Shown in pieces: positions 20,690 through 34,100 of a stretch of 64,000 bases of DNA (position 1 is its first letter; each line of letters opens with the position of its first letter). Origin of the DNA: Campanula takesimana (Eukaryota; Streptophyta; Magnoliopsida; Asterales; Campanulaceae); assembly GCA_026119855.1 (NCBI GenBank), contig JAOWBW010000567.1, forward strand, positions 558,001-622,000, given 5' to 3'. Under the pieces are notes generated by a model, which saw only the letters and a program-made list of their open reading frames with translations, was not told where the DNA came from and made no database searches. A program made the translations under genes and the position numbers.

Positions 20690-21334
20690 AATAGTTTATC
20701 TATATTTTTAAAATAATAAGTTACAATGGGTTCAATTTATCATGATACATGTAAAAGTATTACATTATCTATAGAAATCTGTTACAATTCCATCTACTAA
20801 AGTGTTACATTTACTTATACAAATAATTACACTCATGTATATAAGTTGTTATTTTTCAAATGTTATTTTCTTTTAAAAAATAAAATCAAAATACTCAAAA
20901 ATAAAAAATATTCTGGAAAAACACTATTACATTTCAGTATAACGATAATTACATTTAGTTATTGTTAGTGTTACACGTATTTATAGTTAGTATTACAGTT
21001 GAAAGATTAGCAAAATGAGCTCATTTTTTTGTAAAACTGGTGTTACGTTTACTTATAAACAATGTTACTTTATAAGTAACACAGTTGTTACATTTAGCTG
21101 AACTACATATTACTTTTGGCAAACGAAAAAAACAGTCAAAAAAATATAAAAACAGAAAGAAAAAAAAAATGGGGAAAAAAAATCTAGGGAAAAAAAATTG
21201 GGCCAATGAGTCGCATATTTTGAGTAGAGCATGGGTTGGGATCCTACGCTTCGCGGAGAATGTTGTACACGAGTCATGGGTCGACCCGTCTCTTCTATGA
21301 GACGGATCTAGGTGTTCTCACAAGAGACCACCTC
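20690..21334. mobile_element. MULE-like element related to 5790-6609, truncated
   Basis: Shares with 5790-6609 the phrases ACTTTTGGCAAACGAA and TTGGGCCAATGAG and an end that reads, inverted, GGTGGTCTCTTGTGAGAAC. AT-rich parts match the complement of 6040-6200. The left limit is unclear. Confidence 0.5.
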
Positions 21335-22194
21335 CCTGCTTAATTGATATCAGTTGCAAATTAATTAACCAAGATGTAAGAGTTCAGAATCAAATTGCAA
21401 ACTAACAAGTTTATACTACTCCTTTATGATAATTTTCCCCGAATTTTTTGTTGCAAAACATTTTTGTACAGAGTAGATTTTTATTTATTCTAAAAAAAAA
21501 TATAAAAATTGATGTTTGATCGTTTTCTCCAAATAACGAATGTGAACTCTCTTTCTGTTTCGTCATTCGTCTTTGTCTTAGCTTGCTTCTTTTCAAACTA
21601 TCTGTTTCACTCTATATGAATTTAATAAATGTTTTCACTTGATTTTTTGATGACTAAAGACATATTCTTTCAACAAAAAAAAAAAAAAAAAAAACTAAAG
21701 ACATGAAAAATACTTTAATTGCATTTCACATGAAAAATATTTTAATACATTTCACTAATTAATAATATCCTGCACTTTCTGTGTGTATAATAATTATGAC
21801 CCAAAAGCAATTTTTTTTTCATTTTAAAAATGTAAAGCTGACAATTATTGGAATTTTACCACATGTTGTTCTGGAATGATTCAAGATAAGTGCATGTTGC
21901 ATAAATTATACTTCCCCTCTCAAAATAAATGTCGTATAACTTTTTAAAAACAATATTTTTATTAATTTGTATCTTGCTCATACAATGAAAATTATATGAT
22001 TTATTTTATTTTTTTCTAAAACACAACATTCATTTAGAAAGGACCAAAAGTGTAACATTTTATAGGGCAGAGTAGAAATAGTAGATTATTTTATTTCTTT
22101 GATTTGTTTCGCATCATTTCTGCAAAAGAATATCGCTAAAACATTGCAAGTACATTTTTCAATCATATGCGAAAGAATTACTCAGTACTAAGTA
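21335..22194. other. intergenic, no gene
   Basis: AT-rich, with A and T runs. AAAATAAATGTCG (about 21920) and CATTTAGAAAGGACC (about 22033) look like worn MITE ends. No coding region. Confidence 0.4.
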
Positions 22195-22423
22195 CTCCTT
22201 CCGTCCCGATTTAAAGTTCTTAGTTTGACTTTGCACGGAGATTAAGAAAAATTAAATGTTGTGAGTATGAACTAAAAGGGAAGAGAGAAAGTGGGTAGGG
22301 AGTTTTTGTTGTGAGAATGACAAGTGGGTCTCACTTTCCATTTTAGGTAATAAAGCAAAGTAAGAACCTTAAATTATAACAAACTAAAAAGGAAAGTAAG
22401 AACTTTAAAGCGGGACAGATGGA
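22195..22423. mobile_element. Stowaway MITE (AAGTTCTTAGTTTGAC family), copy 1
   Basis: TA-flanked, CTCCTTCCGTCCC and GGGACAGATGGAG ends. The body matches the copy in the RRM gene intron at 34198-34492. Confidence 0.85.
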
Positions 22424-22710
22424 GTAGATAGTTTACTATTATAGAATTCTTAATTTGGTAAGATGGTCGATTTTGCCATTGTTCATAATTAAAACACTAT
22501 AAAAAGATGTAATCTCCCCCCCCCCCCCCCTCGTATGAGGGGTTTCTTAAAAAAAAAAAAAAAAAAAAAAAACTTCATGAGAGGCTGATTGCATACTTCC
22601 TCTACTAAAAATATAGCATTCATTTTTCAGTTGCCAATTTGAATAAATTTTGTGAAATAATTTAATTATTATAATGAAAATATAAAATCAATTATTATTA
22701 ATATTTATAA

Positions 22711-23604
22711 GGGGAAATGACAATTTAGGGTCTAAAGTTTGGGGGTGTGTGCCAATAGGGGTCTGATGTATCAATTTTGTCAATTTAGGGTCCAAAGTTA
22801 ACAACGTTAGTCAATTAAGGGTTTTTTGGACTAAGTTGCAAAGAAAATCCAGTTAAGTAACAGAAAAACTTAACTGAAGTTAGTTTTGGATGTTCGCCTG
22901 GGCTGTCATTTCACACACCCCTTATACAATGGACCCTAAATTTTTTTTCACTTTTATTATTAAATTTTCGAATAATTTTAATTAATTCAAAAATAATAAT
23001 AAATAAAATAATAAGCAAATAAAAAATTAAAGTGGTTTTTTTTTAAAACTGCAAATAATGAAGTTATAAACAAGGAAAATAAAATAATAATTGGAATACT
23101 AATATTAATAATGAAACAATACTAACCACCACCACAGGAAAAAAAAATTGTCCAAATCCACTTTCTTCTTTCTAAAAAAAATAAAGTGGTTTTTTTTTGG
23201 AATATAGTTTTTTTACACTTTTTCCTTTTTAAAAATTATACTTTTTATTTTATAGTGGTTCTAATGAAAAAATATTTTTATTGTATTTCTTGAAAAAAAA
23301 AATTCGGTAAATGAAGTCTTAATTATTAGTTAATTTAATATAAGAAAGTAAATTTTAATATTTCATTTTTTTATTAATTTTCTACATCTGAAATGACAAT
23401 ATGCTCATGCAAATAATAAAAACAAACTCCAGTTAAGTCCATGTAAAAACACTTGTGACTTAACTGGATTCTGTTAACAAAATCGTTAAAAAACCCTAAC
23501 CTGCACAACTTTTGCAACTTTGGACCCTAAATTGACAAAATCGATATATCAGACCCCTATTGGCACACCCCCCCAAACTTTAGACCCTAAATTGTCATTT
23601 CCCC
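22711..23604. mobile_element. non-autonomous MULE, 894 bp
   Basis: Perfect 9-bp duplications TATTTATAA (22702-22710, 23605-23613). The long terminal inverted repeats begin GGGGAAATGACAATTTAGGG and pair for roughly 85 bp or more. The AT-rich interior has no transposase frame. Confidence 0.92.
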
Positions 23605-23930
23605 TATTTATAATGACGTATAAATAATAATTGTTGTCCCTATTGCTTTACAACTTGATTTATGCTGAAAAAGCAAATAACAAAACATGTCAAAAATAAA
23701 GAAGTATTTTATTTATCGCTCTTAATTTTTTTAATGATTTATGATATTTGAATAAGATACACTCCAATCATGATGCAGGGTATTTGGGTAAAAAAAAGTG
23801 ATGATCTCGAAATGCCACGAAATTTGGCATGGACATGCGAAACGTGCTCTAGATATCAAGCTTGGGAGTCATGTACTGTTTGTTAGTTTTTCTTCCCTAT
23901 GTTTAGTCATTTCCACTAAAAGATTCGGCA

Positions 23931-24673
23931 CAGGGGCGGATCTAGGATTAGCGGGTGCACAATTTACACTACAAAACTTCAAACCAAATTTGTTTGAAAT
24001 GCTATTAGATTATAATACATTATTACACCACTAAATATTTAAATTATATGTTGGAGACTAAATTAAACTGTAGAGTAACAAAAAGATTTGTAGAGAATTA
24101 TTAAAAATAAAATAAAAGATGGACTTGAACGATTGGACTTGATAATTATATTGACTTGAGATCATTTCAAAGAATTTGATAGAAATATTACAATTATTTT
24201 TAACTTAATTGAAAATAATTATAAAAATATATATGTACTAGTATTAATTAATTAATAATGAAGAATGGTTGATTTAACTAATTACAAAACATGTATGACT
24301 AGTATTAATAATTAATTAATTAAAGAAGAAGGCCAAATTATAACTATTAAATTTGAAATAATTAAAGGAAATCCAAAGTTGCCTAATTAAGTAAATTGTG
24401 AAGATGAGAGAGAGTAAAAAGTTGTAGAAAATGAAAGAGAATAAAAGGAAACCTTGCTGGCAACAAGATTTGAACTTGGGCTGCGAGCCTGAACAAGAGT
24501 TCTTGTTACCACCTCCACAAACTTAAATCTTTGTTTGGGTTACCAGGTTTGTTTTTATATATGCGGGTGCACTTAACAAATGAAATTGAAAAAGAAATAA
24601 GAAAAAATTAACTACAATTTGCAGTTGACCGGGTGCACTTGCACCCCCATCTATAACACAAGATCCGCCCCTG
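23931..24673. mobile_element. non-autonomous hAT element, 743 bp
   Basis: Inverted ends CAGGGGCGGATC and GATCCGCCCCTG, flanked by the perfect 8-bp duplication ATTCGGCA (23923-23930, 24674-24681). 8-bp duplications and CAGGG ends are typical of hAT. No transposase coding sequence. Confidence 0.93.
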
Positions 24674-24681
24674 ATTCGGCA

Positions 24682-25225
24682 TCAAATCATAGGAGAAATG
24701 GCCAAATAGAACATCTTTCACAAACAGATAAAAAGTGAACCAAAAAAAAAAAAAAAAAATGAATAAATTACTAATCTAAAATTAACCCTGCTTATTATTA
24801 ATCGACTAAGCAATAATGGTTGCATTAATGTGAAGCAATAAACTATAAAACTACTATTCCTTCCGTCAAATAAATAAATATTAAAAGATAAAAGCGAAAT
24901 TAAACATTCATCTTAAAATAAAATGAGACAACATTACAAAGTCAATCTCTCATTTTTATTTTTATTTTTATTTTTATTTTTATTTTTTTAACATAATCTC
25001 TCATTTAATGGTGCATCTTTTGCACATGGGAAATTGATTCTGGCAAGTTAACTGAACGTATTCAGTCTTAATAAGGCTCATTTCTTTTTCTTTTTCTTAT
25101 TCTTTTTCTTTTCTTCTTGGTAGTGAGAAGTCAGTCACCTATATTTGCGGAAAATTGATGATGATGATCTCACCTTGTCTTCTTCTTCTTCTTTATAGCT
25201 AGAGGATATATAACTTTCTATGAAA
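24682..25225. other. intergenic, low-complexity
   Basis: Contains a TTTTTA repeat (about 24956-24988) and CTT-rich tracts (about 25084-25115, 25180-25193). No gene. Confidence 0.4.
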
Positions 25226-25252
25226 CTAGCGGGTAACCCGTGCTCTGCACGG
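25226..25252 (-). mobile_element. probable Helitron 3' end
   Basis: On the minus strand the hairpin CCGTGC-AGA-GCACGG (25252-25238) is followed by GTTACCCG, then CTAG and a T (25225). A short GC hairpin just before CTRR-T is the known Helitron terminus. The other end was not found, so the extent is unknown. Confidence 0.5.
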
Positions 25253-25254
25253 AA

Positions 25255-26075
25255 ACCAATATTATGTCTTTTAATTATAGTTAACTAATATAGTAATCAT
25301 CATTTTAATTAATACTATTAATAATAAAATTAATCTATATGATTACTATTATTATAATAACTATTATAATTAATTAATACCATTGATAGTAATAGTTAAT
25401 ATATATATTAATAGCAATGATTAGTCTATATAATAATAATTATTAATATAATTATTATAATAAAATAATATTATTAATAGTAATAGTTAATTGATATAGT
25501 AATTATTATGATTAATTAATTTTAAAAATTAATAATCTAACTTATATAATAACTATTATAATCAACTAATACTACTAATAATAATAGTTAATGTATATAG
25601 CCTATTATAGTTAACCAATACTATTAATAGTAAAAAAAAACTTATAAAGTAACTATTATGGTTAACTAATACTATTAATAGTAATAATTAGCTATATAGT
25701 AACTATTATAGTTAACTAATACTATTAATAGTAATAGTTAACTAATATAGTAGTAACTAATACTATTAATAGTAATATTTAACTTATATAGTTAACTATA
25801 ATAATAACTATTATAGTTAACTAATAATATTAATAGTAATATTTAACTTGTATTGTAACTAATATTGTTAACTAATACTATTAATAGTAATAGTTAACTA
25901 ATATAGTTAACTATAATAGTAACTATTACTAATAAGAGTAATAGTAAACTATAATGGTTAACTATTATAGTTAACTATTACTAATAATAGTAATAGTTAC
26001 TATAATAGTTAACTATTATAGTTACCCTTTTTAGTAACTATTATTATTAGCTAATAGTATTAGCTAATGAAAAGA
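25255..26075. repeat. AT-rich palindromic low-complexity tract
   Basis: About 800 bp made almost only of variants of TAATAGTTAACTATTA, ACTAATACTATTAATAGTAA and similar self-complementary words. It could extrude cruciforms. It may be the interior of the Helitron-like element whose end is at 25226. Confidence 0.85.
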
Positions 26076-26182
26076 AAATGAAAAGTCACTTATTTATTAG
26101 TATGTTGTTAATGTGGCTTCTCCAAATGCAAGCTTTCTCCATTGTTTGTCCACATGTCAATACCATAGCTCTTTTGGCCAAC

Positions 26183-26185
<3 letters not shown>

Positions 26186-26229
<44 letters not shown>
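26186..26229. repeat. AT dinucleotide microsatellite
   Basis: An uninterrupted AT run of about 42 bp. A second run is at about 27066-27094. Confidence 0.9.
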
Positions 26230-26231
<2 letters not shown>

Positions 26232-26453
26232 TTTAAGAATGAAAATTAAAGAAAGATGTTCTAAAAGTAAGTAGTGTGAGTGGAAATGAGCGAGAAAGTG
26301 AGGTAAAAATTAGTAAATGGATAGTTATTGTGAGTGGGAAGGCGAGAGAAAGTGGAAGGAATCTTTTTCTTTGTGGGTAAGTGAGAATTTCCGGTGAAAC
26401 GCAAAATGAGAAAATGAAAAGTTTATTTTGGGATGGAAAGAGTGTATATATAT

Positions 26454-27056
26454 TGAACGACATAAACCGATCAAGGTATTGGGCCTCGACATGTACGGGC
26501 CTAAGGCCATAAATTGATCAAGACGCATCCTGACTAGACACATGCCGAGGTGTGGACCACGGGCCGACTTGTACCAATATAAGGGGGATTGAGTTACATT
26601 CCTATTATAATGCAGAATCAATAAATAGAGTTCAACCTCTATTCAAATAAGGAGAATCCTTACGTAACAAGGAGACCTTCTCTACAAGGCAACAGTGATT
26701 ACAATCCTCATCAGGATTCTACTTTCCTTATACACAACTTCTACAACAATACGGACTCCATGACTTCCTTAACAAGTCAAGATTAATTCACCAACACCTT
26801 TATAAACAAGCCCTCAATACAACAAACGGGTAACGAATTCTCTTGGCTCTTATTCTAGTCAATTGATTTTATACAAAACATATTCTATTCTCACGCCGGA
26901 GGGCCTTCGCCGGTGAAGCCCGGCTAGTTTACGTTTATTGTTTGTGAAGCCCGGCTAGTTTACGTTTATTGTTTCGTGTGTGTAGATCCGATTAAGGAGT
27001 TCTCTTTGTTGGGATTATCCGAACCGTTAGACGAAAGGCTGATTCGGTACATTTTT
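26454..27056. mobile_element. probable solo LTR or LTR fragment
   Basis: Starts TGAACGACATAAACC and ends GGTAGCATCA between AT-rich flanks. It contains TTTATAAACAAG (about 26810) as a possible TATA box and a 31-bp tandem duplication starting GTGAAGCCCGGCTAG (26905-26970). TATAT flanks cannot be told apart from the microsatellites, so the class is unproven. Confidence 0.45.
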
Positions 27057-27061
27057 GGTAG

Positions 27062-27096
<35 letters not shown>

Positions 27097-27097
<1 letters not shown>

Positions 27098-27408
27098 TCC
27101 CTCCGTCCCACCATAAGTAGAACTAGAGGAGTTTGCACACTAATTAAGAAAAACTAGCAAATGTGTGGTAGAAAATGAAGAGAGAGGATGATTTGAGTAA
27201 ATAGTAGTGTTAATTGGATAAATTGAGTGATGGAAAATGAAGAAAGATAATGAGTGGAATAAATAGTTGTGTTGGTTGAATAAATTGAGTGGTGGAAAAT
27301 AAAGAGAGAGAATGAGTGGGGTTGAAACATTTCCATTTTGGGCAGTCTTACTTTTAGTGAGACGTCCCAAAAAGGAAAGAAGTCTCACTTGTGCTGGGAC
27401 GGAGGGAG
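27097..27408. mobile_element. Stowaway MITE (310-bp family), full copy
   Basis: CTCCCTCCGTCCCACC start and GGGACGGAGGGAG end, with the same three internal units as 18956-19266. Confidence 0.92.
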
Positions 27409-28156
27409 TATATATAATAGAGATTAATAAGCTAAAGAAATGTTGAAAGTCAAAAACAGTAGGTGAAGGATACAAAGGGGGACTGAATGAACAATGCAAT
27501 TTAATCTCTCTGAATGCCAAACAATATCTTTTGTATGACGTATATATATACATCAGTATATCATAGTAAAGATATACTTTGCATTTTATAACATTATCTT
27601 ATAATTCGCAATCAAAGTATGTTAAATATATTTGATGGGATAATATAATAATAGCTACTTTAATCCAATCCATAACGTACTGCTTCCCTTGAGATCCAAC
27701 ACCGGGCACCCAAGTTTCTATAAACCGTGTCTCAAAACACTGAAACAAGTAAATTTCGACGGAATATTAATGACAATCTAATCATCCTGCTCCGGAATTT
27801 TAAAAATTGTTATTGTTAATTCTACATGATTTTCAATAGACTAAAGTCATAAGCTGACACCTCTGAACAAAAGAAATCAACAACGAACCAATACGAGCAT
27901 CACACAAAACTTATGGAGTAATAAGTTGACAAATTGGTCCATGGTTATTGAAACACCTGTGCGATTTAAGGAGTAGAAACATGAGAAAAAAATAATACTC
28001 GTAATAATAATGAAATGGAAACTACTGGGAAAATCATTAACCTATCTCTTGATACATAATATTATCCCTGGTCAAAGGAGTGACACGCATCCAATCCAAA
28101 TGATATTACTTTGATTCTTCCTTCACATTTCATATTCATAGAGCATGCATTCTTCA
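27409..28156. other. region 3' of the RRM gene
   Basis: No other gene seen. The 3' UTR of the minus-strand RRM gene should begin at 28156 and run leftward; no clear poly(A) site was fixed. Confidence 0.4.
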
Positions 28157-31100
28157 TTATCTTGACTTCTTGCTTCGCATTCCCATTCTTGACTTTGCAT
28201 ACCTGAATTTTCTGGTTAAAGAATATCTCAACTCGCCAGATCAACAAATGATAGATTCATTAACAATCAGACCCCTCCAACACACACATACATCACACAA
28301 AACTCCGTCTCAAAATAAATGTCGCATTTGACTTGTTAATGATTTAAGGAATCTGTTTTAAGATTGCACTAAGATTGTTTCCTTAATTAGAAACGCAACA
28401 TTTATTTGGGACTGACTAAAAAGAAAAGTGACATTGGCAGGAGTAATAATAACTGACATTCACACAAAGAATGAGAAGGAGAAGGAAAACATGATTGAGA
28501 GAAAATGTGTGCGTGTGTGTGTGTGTGTGTAAAGGATACTCAAGCCGCATGCCCTCTCCCGACGTTGATGAGTAGAGTACTGTGCCTTGTAGTTGGATTA
28601 GGGCTTCACTTGAACTGGCAGTATCCTGCATATGTTACATAACAAATAAATAAAGGGCATACGACATTAAAAAAATGAATAAACATGTTTTCGGTTGTTT
28701 GGTAAATGTAAGGAAGATGTTTCCTGAAAATATTTTCATGAGAGAAAAAAATATTGAGAAAAAAAATGACGGGGGGAGGGGGTAAGGTCAACGTGTGGTG
28801 GGGGTGGGGATGGGGTAGGGTAAAAGTGGGGTGGAGTAGGTGTGGTGGGTGGGTGGGTTGAGGTAGGTGGGGCAGGCAAGTTGTTAAAAAATAATTTTAA
28901 TATGAGAAAAAAAAGTTTTGACGGGGTGGGGGTAGCGGGCGTGGGGGGAGTGGGCGGGGAGGGGTAGGGGAGGGGTGCGGGTGGGGCGAAGTGTTGAAAA
29001 ATAATTTTAATATGAGTGAAAAAAAATATATTTATTTATTTATTATTTTATTATTTATTTATTTATTTGGGTGGGTGGTGGGGGTAGGGAGCGGGGGTGG
29101 GGGAGTTGTTAAAAAGTAATTTTAATATGAGTAAAAAAAAAATGGGGGTGGGGGGAGGCGGGTGGGGGAGTTGTACGAGTCTAATAATTGCTCGCCTATC
29201 CATAAACATACTGGCTAACGAATGATAAGAACGGACCCTGCAGCTCCACATGGGACAGGGATTTGATCCCATTTTTGTGGTTTCTCAAGTTAAAAAGGAA
29301 AATGGATCCAGACAACTACACTAATAACCTCTTTGTTCACGGAATTATTTAATTTTACATGTATAAGTAGTTGTTTGTTTCCTTGTTGCTCACTGCAATA
29401 ACCATTCTCGATCTCTTAATTCTGATATTCCTATATTACCAACTACAAACTAGGCATTCTTTGGTGTGCGCGGATTTAAGGAAAAGTTTAATATCGGTAG
29501 AGTAGGTGTTGAGTATGAAAAGTGGGATAGTTGTTTGTCAGTATGACAAGAGGGCCCCATTGAATAAAGAATAATACTAGCATAATGTTTCCATTTTCTG
29601 GGTGTGAAGCTTCAAAGTGGACACCCAAAATTGCAACATGTGAATTATTAAAAAGACGGAGGGAGTACATGTGTTCAGCAACAAGTTCATAACCGTTTGA
29701 GACTAGGGACACACCTGAAAGTCAACAAATGCAACTGGAGATCCATATGTACTCTGGATCTTTAGTTTCAGAAACCCACGGCATCTGAAAAGATAAAATC
29801 AAATAATAAACAGCTTACAGCACAAATTCATTTATTAGGAGAATAATAACATTAAATCGTTGCAAACCTTGAAAAAACTTGATTTAGCTCTTGCTCTGTA
29901 CAGGCGGGACCCAGATTAGCCACAAATAATGTTGGACATGGAGGAGCTGATGAAGTTCTCTGCATATGATTCTATTATCAATTTAGGTCGGTCAGAGACA
30001 TCACACACAAACGGCAAGGAAACCCCAACTATAAGCATCTTGTAATGCATAAATAAGGAACGGAAAAAGCTCAATCCATGAAAGTCTCCCTAGATATGTG
30101 ATGAAGGGTGGAACGTGTAGTTTAGTTGCAAGAAAACAATTGTTCAACCACTCAATTTAAATGTATCTCTGCTAAGTGTTCAAGAGCAATCCAAACTTAG
30201 TAAAGGCAGTTTACGTCAAAGAACATTTCCCCTAATTTCTACAACAATCTTTTTAATTTCTTTCTATTCCTGGTAACTGGGGAACATTTTGTTTAGTTGA
30301 GAAATCGTTATTTTTGTCATTCCCCATGCCCCTACCTACCCTTTCCAGCTTTCTCGGTTTTGCTAAAATGGCCGACCATCCAGTGGCAACAATATAGTAT
30401 AGTTTCCCTTTTTGTCTTATACAGCAAGACCGGCATAGTTTTTCTTGTCTTCTACAGAAAGACCACACTGAACCCACATAAGGGAATAAAACCCCTTGAG
30501 ATTCTGCCAATGGAACTGATTAAAGCCAGGAGAACATCACTATACATGAATGTAACACGTGACCTGAGGGCTGTATCACAGGCCTAAACTGGACCACGAG
30601 GCTAAAGCCCCGTAGGTCTGACTTGGGTTTTTTTGGTCGCCATGAAAACTTCAAATGTATTAACATGTCACGAGAAAACAAGGATGATGAGCTATCTAGT
30701 TTACGTAATACAATGATTGAAGAAAGTTTCCACTGACTTTAAACTTAATGAAGTACTCTACATGTAAAAGTAAAGTAGTAAAGTAGTAAAGTAATGTTGA
30801 GGGATGCAACTAACAACTGTCTAAAGAAGACAGGTATATAACAATTCCTGAGGAACTTACCGAGATAAACATTCTCTAAAAAGCAAAAAGAAATCATAAA
30901 GGATCAAGAAAGAACTGAATAAACATAAGTACACTTGGCAGTTGGCAGTAGGTCATACCGAATTTGCCGTCATTGTCGGATTACTGTCGACGTATCCATG
31001 AGGAACATGACTGAATCATGAAAAAAGAGAATGATAACATCAGAAGTGTTGGAATCTCAAAGGCGATAACATATCCCAACTTCATGGGTCAGGGCATGTA

Positions 31101-34100
31101 ACTGCAGTCATTTGATAGCCCTTGACCTTTCAGCCAGAAACAATCAGGTAGTAATACGTGCAAGCTAATCTATTCCAAGTTCTAAGTAATAAAAATGTGC
31201 TTAAGTAGTGCAGATGACCTTTGTGTAGATGGATAACCAATCATGTTGTAAGCAGAATTACCAATTCCAGGCAAGTGAACGCTGCCAACACCTGCTAGTG
31301 CCCAAGCGTGCAAAACATGTGCAAAGTGAGCTATTAGAATAATGTGTTCTCCATGTGACTACCTAACACCATGTAAGATATCAAAGAAGCAGCATGTTAC
31401 ATGATTATCACTTTCAATAATGAATATATTACTTGTCTTTGTATGTGAGAGAAAAAGGCGGGAGGGAGGGAAAGAGAGACCCTTAACGTAGTTCACGTGT
31501 TCATATTGCTGAATCATCTACAAACAGTAACTTACCAGGATCAGAAATGCCTCTTGAAAATGCAGAAGTTCCTTTAATCCTCTTCTCTGATCCATGTCGG
31601 TCATCATCTGAATATCACAATTATAAAGTTAAAACTAACTGTTCAACAAACTCAAAGGCAGTAAACAGAATGCAATCGACAAGCATCCTAGCAGTTTACC
31701 TCTTGAACGCTTAGATCTGGAATTAGATTTGGCCAAATCAATATGTAAAGTGGAGCCTTTCTCCAGGTCAAAAATCATCCCCTGTAAACCCAAAACAAAA
31801 ACATAAGAGCCGATTGAAAGAAAAGATGGACAAAAACTGAGAGAGAGATCTTCACTTCTTGAGGGCTGTTTGATAAGCCTACACTTTACTTCACTTTGGA
31901 ATATTTCGCGCCTCAGTTGATAATAAAGTATCCCATCACGTACCCCATTAAATTGTAAATGATATAAACATTTACCAGAACAAGAAAACTACAAGTTTGA
32001 ATTTGATTAAAATTGGGAAGAGCTTATGTTGCAAGACTCAAGAAGAATACAAACTAAAGGTAGCTTAAAAGTAACTGCAAACTGAGATAGTTAAAAACTT
32101 CACATTTGCACGGAAACCAATTTTAGAGTTTTGTGTATTCAACAATGGAGTACTGATAATTAATCAGACAGTCACAGGTTTTCATGAAAAAAAAAAAGTT
32201 CTTCTCACTTTGATGACAGGGCTCTTTTAGCATAATTATGTTTTCTTTAAGAAGTTTGCACTACTCAGGGTTATAAGTTACGTTCTAATTTGAAATAGTC
32301 AAATGATAAACATTCAATGTCCTCACATTGAGAGTATGCAGTGCTGCAATTGCCGACTGTTGATCCAGGAAGACAGCAAACCCAAATGGCTGGAAACACA
32401 AAGAGAGTAATTAGAGCCAGGAAACCATTCAATAAATGGAATTATAAGCAAGACAGCAGAAGAGCTAACACCAAAGAGATAAATACATATTACATCTAAA
32501 GTAAGGTGTTGGCATTCGTACCTACCCTTAACTTCTAATTTGTTCAAAAGGAATTCCATAAATATTACAAGAAATGAAGGAACACACAAAACTAAATCCC
32601 TCTGTCCCAAATCGAGTTTCTATTTTTGGAAAAGAATGTCTCAAAATGAGGATCCATTTTCTATTGAAGTTCTAGATTCCCCATTGACAACTACTATGCT
32701 TCAATGTTCACTTATAAATTATAATAATATTTTAAAAGATACCAAGCGTAATTATGTACATATGTTACTGCGATGGTCTAAAAGCCAACTTTCTTAATTT
32801 CCTTGAAACGTCGAAATGGACACTCAGTTTTATAACAGAAGTAAAAATATATCCAGCAACTTAATTGGCGAGTACCATTATAGCATCTTGCGTGTAGTTA
32901 CTATTTACTAGAACCAAGATAAGTGAGGTTAAATCTTTTGTTATCTTATGCAAATAGCAAATCGCACTAACAAAAATATAGAATTGAGCACATAAGCTTC
33001 AAATCACATATTGTCAAAGAAACACAGATAATGTGAAGGCTCCCATTATACAGTTTGATAAGTTAAGAGTACGTCTGACGCATAAGGGGACCAACAGAAA
33101 AAGGGTGGGCAAGAAACGCATGCTTCTACCCTTCGACAAACTAGAAACTTGGACTTTCTGGTAAAGTACTTACTGACTTAGCTCAAATGGAAACACAACT
33201 AATATATGCTGGTGAATGCAATGGTTACCTTTTAACTTTTCTATTTAATTCCCAAGATATACAGATTAATTTGATGATTAAAGAGGAAATGATACTCCTA
33301 AAAGAATCGAACGGAAATGTAGAGCCGCAAGCTACGGTAAGAAAATGGGTATCACTTCAAATTCCATCTCTGTCTAGTCCAACTTTGTCTCAAATTAGTG
33401 CTTCCCTTCCACGTAGGGTCAATCCTACTACTACTGGACTTGATTTTTCAACGATCAAAGTTGACAATTGTTATTTTCACCACTCTACTAAGAGCTAAGA
33501 AGGTGCAATATTTTCTGAAATACAGTTTGGATGCTCTGTTTCATTGCTTAGCCTACCATATGGACCACGAGAAATAAGAGCATCTTCTCCTACTTTCATA
33601 ATGCGGGGAATTCACTAAGAGAGAAGCAAAGGATATTGCAAAAGGAAGAAACTAATCCCAGATATTGGACCAAAAAGGAAAGAACTAACTGAAGATTCCT
33701 TTACTTCTAAAAGCATGCTATATGTGTTACTTGTTTTCAAGTATGATATTTGTTATATGGAATAGTTTCGGTGTGGCTAATCATGTGACGGCCGCAGTAA
33801 ACTTTGTTAATGTGTTTGTGTTCGGTCAGCTCCGTGTGTGTGCGCCAACAATTGATTTGTATTATTGTTAAGCCACTGGACCCAAACATAATTAGTGCAT
33901 CGGACTATAAAGTATGATCGATGGTTATTTATGAAATGGGTCATATTGGCATGTCCATATTTATAATTTCATGGGCAGTGTTATTTGGTATATGTGTTCC
34001 ATTGGACTCTGTGATATTGCGTATCCCTTTTTTACTGGGCCACCAACCTCACCCCCCCCCCCTCCAGTTCTAGTTTTCTAGTTTTGTAGTTAACCGTTAA

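Noticed and set aside
24455..24535. tRNA-like words (GATTTGAACTTGGGCTG) in the hAT element
   Set aside because: Only a B-box-like stretch is seen; no cloverleaf or A box can be drawn.
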